IMG/VR virus record: IMGVR_UViG_3300035698_001188
Location: 1-22,595 of that record
Length of the DNA: 22,595 nucleotides
Direction: 5' to 3' (one strand)
Origin: a virus
A model generated the notes under the pieces. The model worked only from the letters and a program-made list of their open reading frames with translations, had not been told where the DNA came from and searched no databases. Shown piece by piece: positions 7,363 to 17,191 of this stretch (the first letter of the stretch is position 1; the number at the start of each line of letters is the position of its first letter). Both the position numbers and the translations under genes were made by a program.

Positions 7363-9033
7363 ATGAAGAAACTTATCGCAGAGATTGACAAGAAGTTCGA
7401 TTCTACCGAGTTCAGGAATAGGGTCAAGGTAATAGAGGATGACCTTGGGCGGTATTTCCAAACCACCAAGTACGAGATTCTTGGCACAGAGGGGGATATT
7501 AAAAACAAGCCTCTCCCTGGCATGACCTTCGTTTCCTCCAACAAAGCTCAGACGTGGGCGAACTACTGCATGAACATCCTCTCCTCTGCCGATCCTGTGA
7601 TAAACATTACCAAGCGTGACTCTAACCTGACCCCGACTGACATTGCTCTTCTAAAGAACTTCTGGGATGTAGTCTACACATCGGCTAACTATGAGCGTGA
7701 GGAGAATGGGGAGTTGCCTATAAACCAGCATAATTCCTTCGAGTCAGTAATGACAGACACGGACATTATGTGCGGGATAGTCGAGCATATCGACAAAAAG
7801 ATTAGGTTCAAGATTCAGGTTGCCGAAACTACAACCGCATGTTGGGCTAAGGGGAAAAACGGAATCAAGTGGGTAGCCTTCAGGTTCCCCAAGACCAAAG
7901 ACGAGATAAAAGACGAGTATGGGATTGAGATAAAAGAGGATGAGGCCAACGAGACTCATTGGTGGGGATACAAAGACGACAAGGTAACACAGATTATTTT
8001 CATTGAAAAGGATGTTGTACCAAACGGAACTATCGACTGGTCTGCGTCTATGGAGAAGATTCCGATAGCGATAAGCCCTGTTCTGTTGGTTCCGCAGGTT
8101 CGTATCGGAACTACCTTAATGACCTCTGGTGCTTCGATATATTGGGGGCAGCGTGACCAGCTTGACGAGTTGAACAGGTCTAAGTCTATCAAGGCTACCT
8201 TCCTAATGAGAGAGGCCGTCCCCGCGTTAAAGCATAAGTCCGTAGCGGCTGATGGCACACCTGGCAGTTCCCTTGCTCGTTATCCCAAAGACGGCTCAGT
8301 AACCGATATGCTCAATAAGGACGAGGACATCCTGCCGGTGTTTATCAACACACCTACGGGGCTGGCTGCTGCTGATTCTTATGACAGGGATAACATGGCT
8401 GAGGTGGAGCAAAACTCGGTTCCTGAGATTGCCTATGGCGGACAGGAGTTCGCCGGAATGCCTACGTCGCTGTGGGACAGGCGGGCGTTCCAGATGGCTA
8501 AAGTTCTAATGCCCCGTCGAAAAGCAATGGAGATAGCCTACAAGCATCTGTTTAATTCCATGTTTGAGCAATTCTGCAAGATGAACCTCGAAATTAACGC
8601 CGGTGGGGAGAAGGGTTACTCGGATCAGAAGATAACCTCTGCCGAGTTGGAAAAGCTCAAAGGTAAATTCTCGGTTAAGTTCCTTGTGACCTCGGTTGAG
8701 CCGCAGGGAGATATGCTGAAGTTCCAGAAAGCTGAGATTGCTCTACAGGCTGGCGTGGACTCTGATTGGGTTGATGAGCATATCTTGGAATACGATGATG
8801 TTAAGACTGTCAGGGAGAACCGTATCAAGAGAGCGTCGTTAGAATTACGCCCTGAGCATAACTTGTTTGAACTCTACTCGGTTCTTTGTAAAGAATACGA
8901 CAACATGAAGAATGGACGGGAGAGGAAGATGCTTCTCCAAAGATTGAAGCTCATGGAAGCCGACCTGAAGATGATAGCAGAACGGGCGGTATCTGGAGGT
9001 AAAGATGAACCCAACAGCAGACCAACTCGTTGA
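7363..9033 (+). CDS. Portal protein
   Basis: This 556-residue protein would form the dodecameric ring at one capsid vertex through which TerL pumps DNA. The length is typical. The N-terminal part has the segment FVSSNKAQTWANYCMNILSS (residues 56-75), matching the portal pattern in which a short strand is followed by a helix. WGQRDQLDELNRSKSIKATF (261-280) fits the portal stem helix region, and the C-terminus is a long, charged helical stretch (about 430-545). Tryptophans and glycines around 195-205 (THWWGYKDD) lie in the wing. AGGAG in the ribosome site overlaps the previous TAG, nine bases before the ATG. The call also fits its place upstream of the scaffold and capsid genes. It rests on recalled family patterns and context, and no enzymatic activity is expected. 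Confidence 0.75.
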   Translation: MKKLIAEIDKKFDSTEFRNRVKVIEDDLGRYFQTTKYEILGTEGDIKNKPLPGMTFVSSNKAQTWANYCMNILSSADPVINITKRDSNLTPTDIALLKNFWDVVYTSANYEREENGELPINQHNSFESVMTDTDIMCGIVEHIDKKIRFKIQVAETTTACWAKGKNGIKWVAFRFPKTKDEIKDEYGIEIKEDEANETHWWGYKDDKVTQIIFIEKDVVPNGTIDWSASMEKIPIAISPVLLVPQVRIGTTLMTSGASIYWGQRDQLDELNRSKSIKATFLMREAVPALKHKSVAADGTPGSSLARYPKDGSVTDMLNKDEDILPVFINTPTGLAAADSYDRDNMAEVEQNSVPEIAYGGQEFAGMPTSLWDRRAFQMAKVLMPRRKAMEIAYKHLFNSMFEQFCKMNLEINAGGEKGYSDQKITSAELEKLKGKFSVKFLVTSVEPQGDMLKFQKAEIALQAGVDSDWVDEHILEYDDVKTVRENRIKRASLELRPEHNLFELYSVLCKEYDNMKNGRERKMLLQRLKLMEADLKMIAERAVSGGKDEPNSRPTR

Positions 9034-9226
9034 CAACCTGTGCACCAGCCTCAATAAGATATGGGCAAACCGTCCTGCGCCCGTACAAGCGTCGCAAGGA
9101 TTGACGGGAATGCCCTCCAAAGGCTTTGCGGGTAGTAAACCCCCCGACCAGCCTCTTAACCCCCCTACTTCAAATATGAAAGAAGAGTATCCTATGGCAA
9201 TGGGCGAGGCAAATGGCCGACAGTAA
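9005..9226 (+). CDS. Small proline-rich protein between portal and giant protein
   Basis: The product has 73 residues: an N-terminal amphipathic helix (TADQLVDNLCTSLNKIW) followed by a Pro/Gly/Ser-rich, probably disordered tail (SKPPDQPLNPPTSN). A strong ribosome site (GGAGGT, 8995-9000) four bases before the ATG and overlaps with both neighbours (29 bases with the portal gene, 14 with the next) argue that it is a real gene. No family is recognised. The helix-plus-flexible-tail build and position would suit a small portal- or capsid-associated accessory protein, but this is inference. Confidence 0.6.
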   Translation: MNPTADQLVDNLCTSLNKIWANRPAPVQASQGLTGMPSKGFAGSKPPDQPLNPPTSNMKEEYPMAMGEANGRQ

Positions 9227-12200
9227 GATAAAAACGTATCTTAGCGGTAAAACGGGCGCTGTCCCCGACCTGTCCCGACACGCCGGTGGGCGCATCGAGC
9301 AAATCCGGCGTGGGCTTATATCCCCTTGGGCTGTAACAGGCAGCGAGAGGGCTATGGCTGCGGAACCGAAGGGGCAGGAGCATATCGGTTATAACAAATG
9401 GCGCGAGGCTCAGGCTGACAAAGCATCGGCAAAGGCTGAAGAGCGCAGGCAGTCGGCTTTAAAACGTGCTGGCAGGGAGCCGAGAGTCAAAGAGCGCAGG
9501 GTCTATGCCGAGACTGGTAAATATTATGACGATGCTGGCAAACGATACGACGTAGAGGAAATACCTCTTGATGAGTCCCTTGAAGAACAGCGTCTTGGGG
9601 AATACGGTAGGTTTGAGTCCGAGGTAGGAATGTCTCTACAGGACACGCTTGATGTCCGTGAGGGCGTGGGCAAGGTGTCACAGCGCAAAGAGGCGTGGGA
9701 ATCTTTAATGTCCCCTGCACAGTTAATCACCCGGGAGGAATACTGGAACGATATATTTAAACGTGCCGACTATGCCTTATGGAAGATGTCGGAAAACGTA
9801 TACCTTGCTGGCGTATATGGTGGTACTGTAACTACTGACCAGTATGCTCAATTTAAAGTTTACTTCGGGGCATGGCTGGACGCTACCGACACGAACGCTA
9901 TGGACATGAACATCCCCGATTTGATAAGTCATATCGCATTCAATGATATCATCCCAGTATCGTTAGATGCCATAATAAACGCAGGTGCGATACATTACGG
10001 CGATGTGATTACAGTAGAGGAAGCGGCTGGATTCTCCTTTGATATATCTTCATTCAACACGGACTACGGCGATGCCACTATGGTCGTCACGCGGGACGAG
10101 AACGGCAATCATGTTATTACTATAAGGAAGAAAATCGGAACACAGAACTATGGCGACGGCTTTATCTATTCCGAGGTAATAGTTGACCCCGAAGTGTTCC
10201 GCAAGCGTGATTTCTCCATTGACCAGGTATTGACCGCAGACGAGGCTCGGTTCTATTTCCCCGAACTTACAGGCGACGGCACGTTCGTTATTGGGCTTAA
10301 CGAGGCTGGCACGGCCTATACAATCAAGAGTGCGGTTGATGTTAGTGGTTGGACGGTAGAGTATGGTGTTACCGACAGCGATATTCGTTTTATATCTTCA
10401 GAGGGAGTGGTATACGATAAGGAATCCTTTGACGAGGAAATGACACGGCTACAGCACATCCAAGAACTATTGGGTAGTATCAGGTCAGACTATCTCTCTA
10501 ATATCAATTTGCCTAAATATGTGGGCGTTGGCGATGGTAGCTTTGCGCTAGATGTTTCTAAAGACCTTGAGTGGTCGTTAATATTATCTATGTATCCAGA
10601 GGAGATAACTGGAATTATAGCAGGGGTTGGCCGCACCGAAAGCACAGAAACATTCTTAAGTGAAGTCTATGGCTTGGACGACAACGAGATAAATAAATTC
10701 TTTGGCGATCCGCACAAATGGCAATGGCCTACTGCGTTGCGTGGCGCAGCCGATGCGCTTGGGTTGGCAGACAATGAAGGATATTGGAATCCTGTATTGC
10801 AAGACATTTCTGGAACGGCTCTTGAAGTGCTGGAGCCAGTAGGTGAGTTCTTCGAGGGTGTTACTGACGTTTGGGCGAAGGGGTTATCCTATATATCTGC
10901 TAGGATGGTAAGTACGGGGTGTGGCTTGTTTGGTGTCGAGTATCCGAAGCTAGATGAATTCATTAGAACCTACGAAGCGGCAACAGCCGATAATATTCTT
11001 GGGTTCCTCGGAGATTCCGCAGTAGAAAAGTCGTATAACGATTTACTTCCTACATGGTATCGCGTCCCATTAGAGCTAAGTATGCCTCTATATTGGATTA
11101 TACCTGGTGCCAAGGTACTATCAATGAAGCTAGTGCCTGTAGTGGCACGGGGCGGGCTTATAGGAACGTCTGCTAGGGTTGCTAGGATAAGCCTTGGCCC
11201 TCTAGTTGCGTTTGAGACTGTTGCCTTTAAGGGCTTAAAGTTTGGTATCAGCTTCCCGTTCAAGGTTGGCAAGGGTGTAGTCAAACCAGTAATGAAGATG
11301 CTTGCTAACGTAAGTATGGATGCACAGTTTAACCGGATGCTGTCACGGGCAGGGATTCGTAGAACTAGCTATAGCGCACTAAGGATTATGCGTAATGTCC
11401 TCACGAACCACAATAAGGAAATCTCCGCGTCGGTACAGAAAGCATCAACTAGCGTCAAGGGCAATAACGTCAAGCATGTCGTTGATGCCGCAACTAAGGT
11501 TGCAGAGGAACTGAAGCCTTTCATGGATGCTGCCATAAAGGAAAGCAAGTCTGTTCCTAAACTACGCAGTATAAAGGAAACGTCTGCTCTAGCTAATAAC
11601 ATGGGGTATGATTTCGTGGTTAAGGGGAAGGGTTATCGCATCATAGGCAATGGCGACAACATCTATGCCCGTAATCTGCAAGAGGCGACTAACTTCCTTG
11701 AAGCACATAACATCACCGGCTACAGTGACGGCACAACGAGGCTTGCCCGCATCCAAGAGTTGACACGGAGGGGGCCCCTGACCGCTATTGAGCAGGCTGA
11801 GTTTGATGCCTTGAAAAGCAATGTTGGTCAGGCTTACGCTAGTATGGCAGCTAGAGATGCGTTCCCACAGTGGAACATAAGGCATCCTTACGTCATTGAC
11901 ACCACAGCCGAGGCGCGGAAGATAATCAACGAGAAGCTGTACCTACCTACCGATAACGCCGTAGACAGGGCTTCCACAGCATTCCTAAATAAGTCCGTAA
12001 GAAGTGGCAAGCCGTTATCCGAGTGCATCGATGCTATGGTAAGGGAAATGCCGGACGTTTCCGCAATGAAGATAGAGGCAATAGGTAAAGTTGTTAAAGG
12101 CAACATGAAAGAGTTGCAGGGGCTAAGGCAACTAGCCGTAAATGAATATGAGGCAACCCTTCGGTTTGCAGGGAAAGCCACTGAGGAGGCTACTAATAGG

Positions 12201-15200
12201 GTAAATAATATCTTATTAACTCGCTACGGCAAAGGCATCCTGAGCAAGCCATTAATAAAGGGTGCTGAGGTTGATATTGGCAAGGAAACAACCAGGATTA
12301 AGAAAATGGTTCTGCTTGCTGCGAAAGAATTAAAGTCTGATATAGAGTTCTACGATGATTTGATTGGACGAATACCCACAGGTGGTAAGTTAACAGTGGA
12401 GGATGCCTATAGGCTTGGTATAGCCACTAGGTCAACCAAGAGTGGGAAGATAGCACCACTAATCAGGGAGAGTGGCATTTACGTCAAGGCTGACTTTATG
12501 AACCCTGAGATGTACGTCGAAGTTTCTGGAACAAGTGCGTTACTTTCTCCCCCAAGGTATCTCTTTCAGCAGATGGATCGCGGAATATTTGATAGAAAGA
12601 TTCAGCAGTCTGTCCATTGGCCTGCTGAAAGAACGATGCAGGCAAGGGATAACTTTGTGCCACGTTTATCTCAGGATTTCAAGGATAGGGTTTCTGAATT
12701 TGGATTAGTTGATGCTGACAAATCAGTACGGACGAAGGTGTTCGATGTTGCCGATAAGATAGATAAGGTCAGGGCATCAATGACATTAGATGACCTAATG
12801 GAAGTCGCTGAGATGCGTTCTCTCGTTTCTAAGCTGTCTCCTGATATGCAAAGACGTGTTGTTGGGACGGCTATGCGATTAAGGCCATTCTACGATGAGA
12901 TGCGGGATATGTTAAACAAGATTCGTGTGCGTCGTGGAGAAGATGCGATAGGGTATATAGAAGATTACATGACTTATGCTCGTAAAACCGGTGTGTGGGC
13001 GAAGTTTGGTGGGTGGGCTAAAGGTGCTGAGGAAGTGCCTTATGCTTTTGACTTTATGAAGGCTCCTAAGAAAATTACCATACCGCAGGAGTTGGAAAGA
13101 CTTGGTGGCTTAGAGTCTTGGGAATTAGAGAAGGACTTTGTTTTAATTACCCAGAACTACATAGACGCTGTAAGCAAAGCAATATTTAACACTAATATAC
13201 TACAGAATACCAAGATACACGCTCAGGCGTTATTGGCTATGGGTTTCAAGAGTAATGCTGCAATCCTAGAGAGGTGGGCACAAGAATGCTATGCTGGTGT
13301 GTTGCCTACTATAGAGCAGTATATACGGAAACTACCCAAGCCACTGTGGGCGTTCCCTTACTTTATGAGAGCGCAGCTAAACCGTGCTGTGTTCCCATTA
13401 AACTTTGCGTGGAACCTTACAGTACAGCCTAGCTCTTACCTCTTAACTCCTGTCCATGTGGGGTTACGCAGGGCAATAGGGGGGTTTGAGTACCTGGTTA
13501 ATTCTACTGCTAGGAAATTAATACAAGAAAACGTATATTCTTGGCAAGTCAAGGCCGAAAGATTTGGTAGTGTTTCGATGCAAGACTTGGAGAAGTCATC
13601 TGAGGTACTGCTATCCAAGGGAAATATATTAGATAGGGCTACCTACTACGGTAACTTTCTGACTCGCCTAATTGAGTCTAATGTTACTGGTATGTCGGCA
13701 TGGGCTGGCTATCAGGATGCGTTGGCGCGTGGTTTCACTGGACGCAAGGCGTGGCAATGGGCATCGGATGTTGGGGCAAAGACGCAATCCATGTATAACA
13801 AAGAGGATTTACCAGGTCTTTTGAGGTCTAGGTTTATGGGAACCGTCGCTCCGTTCCAGACATTCTCTTTCGAGTGCTTTAATAAAGTTAGGGAGATTAG
13901 CTTTATAAGATACGGGCGCACAGGTGCTTACCAGACCATAGCTGCCAATACTGAGTTCGGGCAAGGCTTGCTAAGGATACGGATGCTCAGGATAGCGGAG
14001 TGGATCGCCGGTATGTGGGCATGGAATGAGGCTACTGAGGCTATCGCTGATAAAACGGTGTGGCATATATCCGCATTCGTGCCATTTTTTAATCTTCTAA
14101 CAGGTGGTTCAAACGTAGCTAATCCTTGGAATCATCCTATACCGATTCAATACGTCTCTGAGTTTTGGACGGGCTTCAATCAGAAAATGCAATACGACGA
14201 GTGGGATGGATTAAGAGAGTGGATGGTACGCTATCACGTTGTTGGCGGTACGCAGATAAATAGACTCTTGAAATCTATGGAGGCAATTTCCGAGGGCGGT
14301 GTTACCGATACCGCCGGTAAGGAATTATTCTCCCTAGACACGGAAGATACATGGGAGATATTCAGGGCTTTGCTTATGGGGCCGTATGGCACTAAGGCTG
14401 GTGTTGAGTACCTTGAGGGTAAAGAGTTACTACCAGGTGAGATGGAAGAATACTTTGAAGGGCTGTTAAACGGCGAGGGGTTGATAGAGGACATGAAGGG
14501 CTACCTACGCCGAGAGGATGGGTTCTTCTCTGGGTTTGCCCCCGACTTCATTGCAAGGCATCTGAGTGATTTCCTAGTTATAGATACTCCTAGTGCCTAC
14601 GATATAGGCGAGAGGCTGAACTATGGCGAGGGGCTGATTGGTGCGGTAGACGAGGAAGGCAACGTGTTTACCATGCAGGTATTCGCCAGATTCGTGAGCA
14701 TCATTGACGGTCATGTACGTGCCGAACAGATGGAGTCAAGCGTATTCGGGTTAAGCGAACTACTCTTCTACTCACGGGATCAGTGGGCTGACTACAAGGA
14801 ATTAGACGAGGAATTGCGGTTTGAGTATCGCAGGAACAATCCCGAAGTTGATGCGCTGATGTTCTTGTGGGGAGAAGTGTCTACGTTGAAATCCCCCGCA
14901 GCATTGATAAAACTCGAAGAACTTATGGAAGCGTACTCTATTCCCGACGATGCTATACCTTCCCTAGCTAACATAAACGGGGAAGTCCTACACCTACAGT
15001 ACGATTGGCGATTTACCTTCGATACCTACGAAGAACTGGAAACATCGGAGGAAAAGAGTGCGTATCTGGAGAGTCACCCTGACTTCGCAAACGTGCGTAA
15101 GGAAATAGAAGTCCTACAGATGATAGATAACGGTGCTATCACCCCTGAATTGAAAGAGCCGTATCTTGAATATTATAAGGTAGAAGGTAATTGGGGTTGG

Positions 15201-15575
15201 AGTCAGAAGAACTACATGAGAGACAACCCTGAGTTCTATCAATGGTGGGTAGAACAGAACCACGAAACCATAGACTTCAACAGGCTCCCTAATCCTGCCG
15301 AACATACTCTAATCGAGGCATACGAAGCCATAACAGACGGCAAGTTAAAAGACGTGTGGCGATGCCAGAGTCAGGCCGGAGATGCTGCGCTGGTGAAATA
15401 CAAGGGGATGGCTCCTATGTATGGCGGGAACGAATGCCAAGCCTTACTTCGTGACTACCCCCTAAATGTGAGAGGCAACATGCAGCAGTTCTTCACAGGG
15501 ACATCGAATGTAACCGAGAACATGGCTCCTACGTGGGATACGACCGTGAAGGAAGAATTTGAAGGGTTAGAATAG
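9213..15575 (+). CDS. Giant 2120-residue virion-associated protein (polyvalent/ejection-type candidate)
   Basis: One uninterrupted frame covers more than a quarter of the window. The N-terminus (1-200) is highly charged; about 200-420 is beta-rich; two hydrophobic, Gly-containing stretches (about 618-637 and 660-682) could contact membranes; about 720-1220 is helical. The segment from PFYDEMRDMLNKIRVRRG to IEDYM (1225-1253), the FPLNFAWNLTVQP patch (1394-1406), the GAKTQSMYNKEDLPGLLR to APFQTF block (1521-1552) and a hydrophobic run (about 1590-1635) resemble, from memory, the LPD38-like region of large phage polyvalent proteins. The last 450 residues are acidic. I see no certain lytic transglycosylase, protease, kinase or helicase motif. 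Position between portal and scaffold and the sheer length suggest an internal virion or DNA-ejection protein; a tape measure is less likely because no tail-tube genes surround it. Start: ATG 9213 behind GGGCGAGG. Confidence 0.6.
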   Translation: MADSKIKTYLSGKTGAVPDLSRHAGGRIEQIRRGLISPWAVTGSERAMAAEPKGQEHIGYNKWREAQADKASAKAEERRQSALKRAGREPRVKERRVYAETGKYYDDAGKRYDVEEIPLDESLEEQRLGEYGRFESEVGMSLQDTLDVREGVGKVSQRKEAWESLMSPAQLITREEYWNDIFKRADYALWKMSENVYLAGVYGGTVTTDQYAQFKVYFGAWLDATDTNAMDMNIPDLISHIAFNDIIPVSLDAIINAGAIHYGDVITVEEAAGFSFDISSFNTDYGDATMVVTRDENGNHVITIRKKIGTQNYGDGFIYSEVIVDPEVFRKRDFSIDQVLTADEARFYFPELTGDGTFVIGLNEAGTAYTIKSAVDVSGWTVEYGVTDSDIRFISSEGVVYDKESFDEEMTRLQHIQELLGSIRSDYLSNINLPKYVGVGDGSFALDVSKDLEWSLILSMYPEEITGIIAGVGRTESTETFLSEVYGLDDNEINKFFGDPHKWQWPTALRGAADALGLADNEGYWNPVLQDISGTALEVLEPVGEFFEGVTDVWAKGLSYISARMVSTGCGLFGVEYPKLDEFIRTYEAATADNILGFLGDSAVEKSYNDLLPTWYRVPLELSMPLYWIIPGAKVLSMKLVPVVARGGLIGTSARVARISLGPLVAFETVAFKGLKFGISFPFKVGKGVVKPVMKMLANVSMDAQFNRMLSRAGIRRTSYSALRIMRNVLTNHNKEISASVQKASTSVKGNNVKHVVDAATKVAEELKPFMDAAIKESKSVPKLRSIKETSALANNMGYDFVVKGKGYRIIGNGDNIYARNLQEATNFLEAHNITGYSDGTTRLARIQELTRRGPLTAIEQAEFDALKSNVGQAYASMAARDAFPQWNIRHPYVIDTTAEARKIINEKLYLPTDNAVDRASTAFLNKSVRSGKPLSECIDAMVREMPDVSAMKIEAIGKVVKGNMKELQGLRQLAVNEYEATLRFAGKATEEATNRVNNILLTRYGKGILSKPLIKGAEVDIGKETTRIKKMVLLAAKELKSDIEFYDDLIGRIPTGGKLTVEDAYRLGIATRSTKSGKIAPLIRESGIYVKADFMNPEMYVEVSGTSALLSPPRYLFQQMDRGIFDRKIQQSVHWPAERTMQARDNFVPRLSQDFKDRVSEFGLVDADKSVRTKVFDVADKIDKVRASMTLDDLMEVAEMRSLVSKLSPDMQRRVVGTAMRLRPFYDEMRDMLNKIRVRRGEDAIGYIEDYMTYARKTGVWAKFGGWAKGAEEVPYAFDFMKAPKKITIPQELERLGGLESWELEKDFVLITQNYIDAVSKAIFNTNILQNTKIHAQALLAMGFKSNAAILERWAQECYAGVLPTIEQYIRKLPKPLWAFPYFMRAQLNRAVFPLNFAWNLTVQPSSYLLTPVHVGLRRAIGGFEYLVNSTARKLIQENVYSWQVKAERFGSVSMQDLEKSSEVLLSKGNILDRATYYGNFLTRLIESNVTGMSAWAGYQDALARGFTGRKAWQWASDVGAKTQSMYNKEDLPGLLRSRFMGTVAPFQTFSFECFNKVREISFIRYGRTGAYQTIAANTEFGQGLLRIRMLRIAEWIAGMWAWNEATEAIADKTVWHISAFVPFFNLLTGGSNVANPWNHPIPIQYVSEFWTGFNQKMQYDEWDGLREWMVRYHVVGGTQINRLLKSMEAISEGGVTDTAGKELFSLDTEDTWEIFRALLMGPYGTKAGVEYLEGKELLPGEMEEYFEGLLNGEGLIEDMKGYLRREDGFFSGFAPDFIARHLSDFLVIDTPSAYDIGERLNYGEGLIGAVDEEGNVFTMQVFARFVSIIDGHVRAEQMESSVFGLSELLFYSRDQWADYKELDEELRFEYRRNNPEVDALMFLWGEVSTLKSPAALIKLEELMEAYSIPDDAIPSLANINGEVLHLQYDWRFTFDTYEELETSEEKSAYLESHPDFANVRKEIEVLQMIDNGAITPELKEPYLEYYKVEGNWGWSQKNYMRDNPEFYQWWVEQNHETIDFNRLPNPAEHTLIEAYEAITDGKLKDVWRCQSQAGDAALVKYKGMAPMYGGNECQALLRDYPLNVRGNMQQFFTGTSNVTENMAPTWDTTVKEEFEGLE

Positions 15576-15590
15576 CCTCGTATAGAGGCT
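15574..15590 (+). other. Hairpin spanning the giant gene's stop, before the scaffold gene
   Basis: AGCCTC (15574-15579) pairs perfectly with GAGGCT (15585-15590) around GTATA, overlapping the TAG stop and lying four bases before the AGGAGG ribosome site. Only five T follow, after the ribosome site, so it is not a convincing terminator. It could be an RNA processing or stability element separating the giant gene from the highly expressed capsid genes. A weak promoter-like pair, TTGAAG (15559) and TATAGA (15581) with 16 bases between, overlaps it. Confidence 0.4.
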
Positions 15591-15604
15591 TATAGGAGGT
15601 TTTT

Positions 15605-16315
15605 ATGACTGACGGAGGGCAGCAACCAGAGACTACGGGAGGGCAACCGCTTCAGGAAACTGCAACGGCTTCCCAAGCGGAAACTAAGGCTCCTGATGAA
15701 TCCGTCCTGCAAACGCTGAAGGAAGCGATTGACACAGAGGCTAACAAGGTACACTCCACGCTCAGAAAAGACCTAGACGCTCATGGCAAATACCTGAAGC
15801 TGGCAGGCTACGAACTAGGCCAGCGAGATAGCAGGATTTCCAAGCTGCAAGAGGATTACGATTCCCTCGTGGCGAAGGGCGAAGGCGGCGCGGATATGGT
15901 GAAGCTCCGCAAGCAAGCGGAGGATCGGCTAAATACCGCTCTCAAGAAAGAGACAGACAATGCGTGGAAGGAGGCTGAGTTGGGGGAAAATGCCAGACTT
16001 CTTCAAGAGACCCTAATTAGTGGCTTGATAGACAAGCTGGCTACCGCCAAGGAAGGCGACCCTGAGTTAAGGAAATCCTTGATAGCAAACATCAAGTCCT
16101 TTAATCCCAAGACACCGGAAGATGTCGAACGGATTGCTGGCTTGATAGTAGTGAAGCCTCCAGTCAATACTCCCGAAGCAAAAGTAATAGGTGGCGGCGG
16201 GGCGAACCCTTCTGATGAGCAGTTCCAGAAGGAATACTCTGAGGGGAAACATATATTGCCTGCCGATCACAAACGAGCAAAGCAAATAAACGACAGAATC
16301 CTTAAAGGAGGCTAA
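15605..16315 (+). CDS. Capsid scaffolding-like protein
   Basis: This 236-residue protein is very hydrophilic. The N-terminus (1-30) is Gln/Thr/Gly-rich and disordered. Residues about 35-150 are helical and coiled-coil-like, with dense Lys/Glu/Leu (LRKDLDAHGKYLKL, RISKLQEDYDSLVAK, LRKQAEDRLNTALKK). A Gly-rich linker (VIGGGGANPSDEQ, about 195-207) leads to a short basic C-terminal helix (HKRAKQINDRILKGG). This architecture, placed immediately before the major capsid gene, is typical of scaffold proteins that template capsid assembly and then leave. There is no protease motif, so removal would need another factor. A strong ribosome site (AGGAGG) precedes the ATG. It could also be a minor head protein. 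Confidence 0.65.
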   Translation: MTDGGQQPETTGGQPLQETATASQAETKAPDESVLQTLKEAIDTEANKVHSTLRKDLDAHGKYLKLAGYELGQRDSRISKLQEDYDSLVAKGEGGADMVKLRKQAEDRLNTALKKETDNAWKEAELGENARLLQETLISGLIDKLATAKEGDPELRKSLIANIKSFNPKTPEDVERIAGLIVVKPPVNTPEAKVIGGGGANPSDEQFQKEYSEGKHILPADHKRAKQINDRILKGG

Positions 16316-16317
16316 AT

Positions 16318-17184
16318 ATGGCCACTGGAAACATAACGACTGGCTCCCTTGCTGACAGTCTACCTACTGTAATCTCCTCAGCAATGGTAACGAGGGAATA
16401 TGAAGGCGTAATGCCTAACCTCGTTGATAAGAAAACCCTTGGCGAAGGTATCGGCCTTACATGGAACGAGATAACCCTTGACGCATTGACGGCTGTTGCT
16501 GTAACCGAGACTACGGAACTTGATAACCCTCAACAGCTTGCAGACACGCTGCTCTCAATCACCCCTACTGTGATTGGCGTTGAGACGTTCATTACTGACC
16601 GCGTGGCTGCGAGAATCAGTGCTATAGTTTACGCCCAGATAGGCGGGCAAATGCAGAATGCCATCCAGCGCAAGAAAGACGAGGATGGGCTGGCAATGCT
16701 CGACGCTGCGACAACCTCATTGTGCGGTGCGGGTGCTACACTGACTACAGGACACCTCACGGCTGCGAAGGCTCAGATAGCGCACTACAAGGGTAATGCT
16801 CCGTATTATGGCGTTCTCCACTCATATCAGGAGAAGGACGTAGCGGATGAGATTACCGCAGGTGTCGGCGCTTACGCTATCCCCGAAGGACTTACCGCCC
16901 GTGTGTTTGAATCAGGCGTTATCGGTCAGGTTGGTGGAGTCACCCTGTTCAGGGACGACAATATCAGCATTGATACGGCTGACGATGCTAAGGGTGGAGT
17001 GTTCGCTATGGAAGGCATCATACTGGTGCAGGGTCGTTCGCCCAGAACCGTTGCTGTACGACGTGAGAACATCGGTGGTGGTGGAACCTCAATCTACCAG
17101 TACGACGAGTATGCCTACGGTGAGCGTACCGCTGGTTACTGGCTGTTTGAAATTTACAGTGACGCAACTGCCCCGACTTCGTAG
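16318..17184 (+). CDS. Major capsid protein (HK97-fold type)
   Basis: The 288-residue product would form the icosahedral shell. The N-terminal arm (TTGSLADSLPTVISSA) leads into MVTREYEGVMPNLVDKKTL and GLTWNEITLDAL, followed by the acidic segment VTETTELDNPQQLADTLLS, a likely extended loop, and a long spine-like helix region (about 100-135, with QNAIQRKKDEDGLAMLD). The C-terminal half contains YGVLHSYQEKDVADEI, typical of the central domain of such capsid proteins, and ends in the strands FAMEGIILVQGRSPRTVAVRR and YDEYAYGERTAGYWLFEIYSD (shown in part). It has an excellent ribosome site (AAGGAGG, 16305-16311) two bases after the scaffold stop begins, fitting high expression. The family call is by pattern recall and context. 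There is no delta domain or protease-cleaved prosequence evident. Confidence 0.8.
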   Translation: MATGNITTGSLADSLPTVISSAMVTREYEGVMPNLVDKKTLGEGIGLTWNEITLDALTAVAVTETTELDNPQQLADTLLSITPTVIGVETFITDRVAARISAIVYAQIGGQMQNAIQRKKDEDGLAMLDAATTSLCGAGATLTTGHLTAAKAQIAHYKGNAPYYGVLHSYQEKDVADEITAGVGAYAIPEGLTARVFESGVIGQVGGVTLFRDDNISIDTADDAKGGVFAMEGIILVQGRSPRTVAVRRENIGGGGTSIYQYDEYAYGERTAGYWLFEIYSDATAPTS

Positions 17185-17191
17185 GTAACAC

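Noticed and set aside
16847-17188. Plus-strand frame inside the capsid gene (113 residues)
   Set aside because: It is a shadow frame with a composition unlike any virion protein, and it sits within the well-supported major capsid gene.
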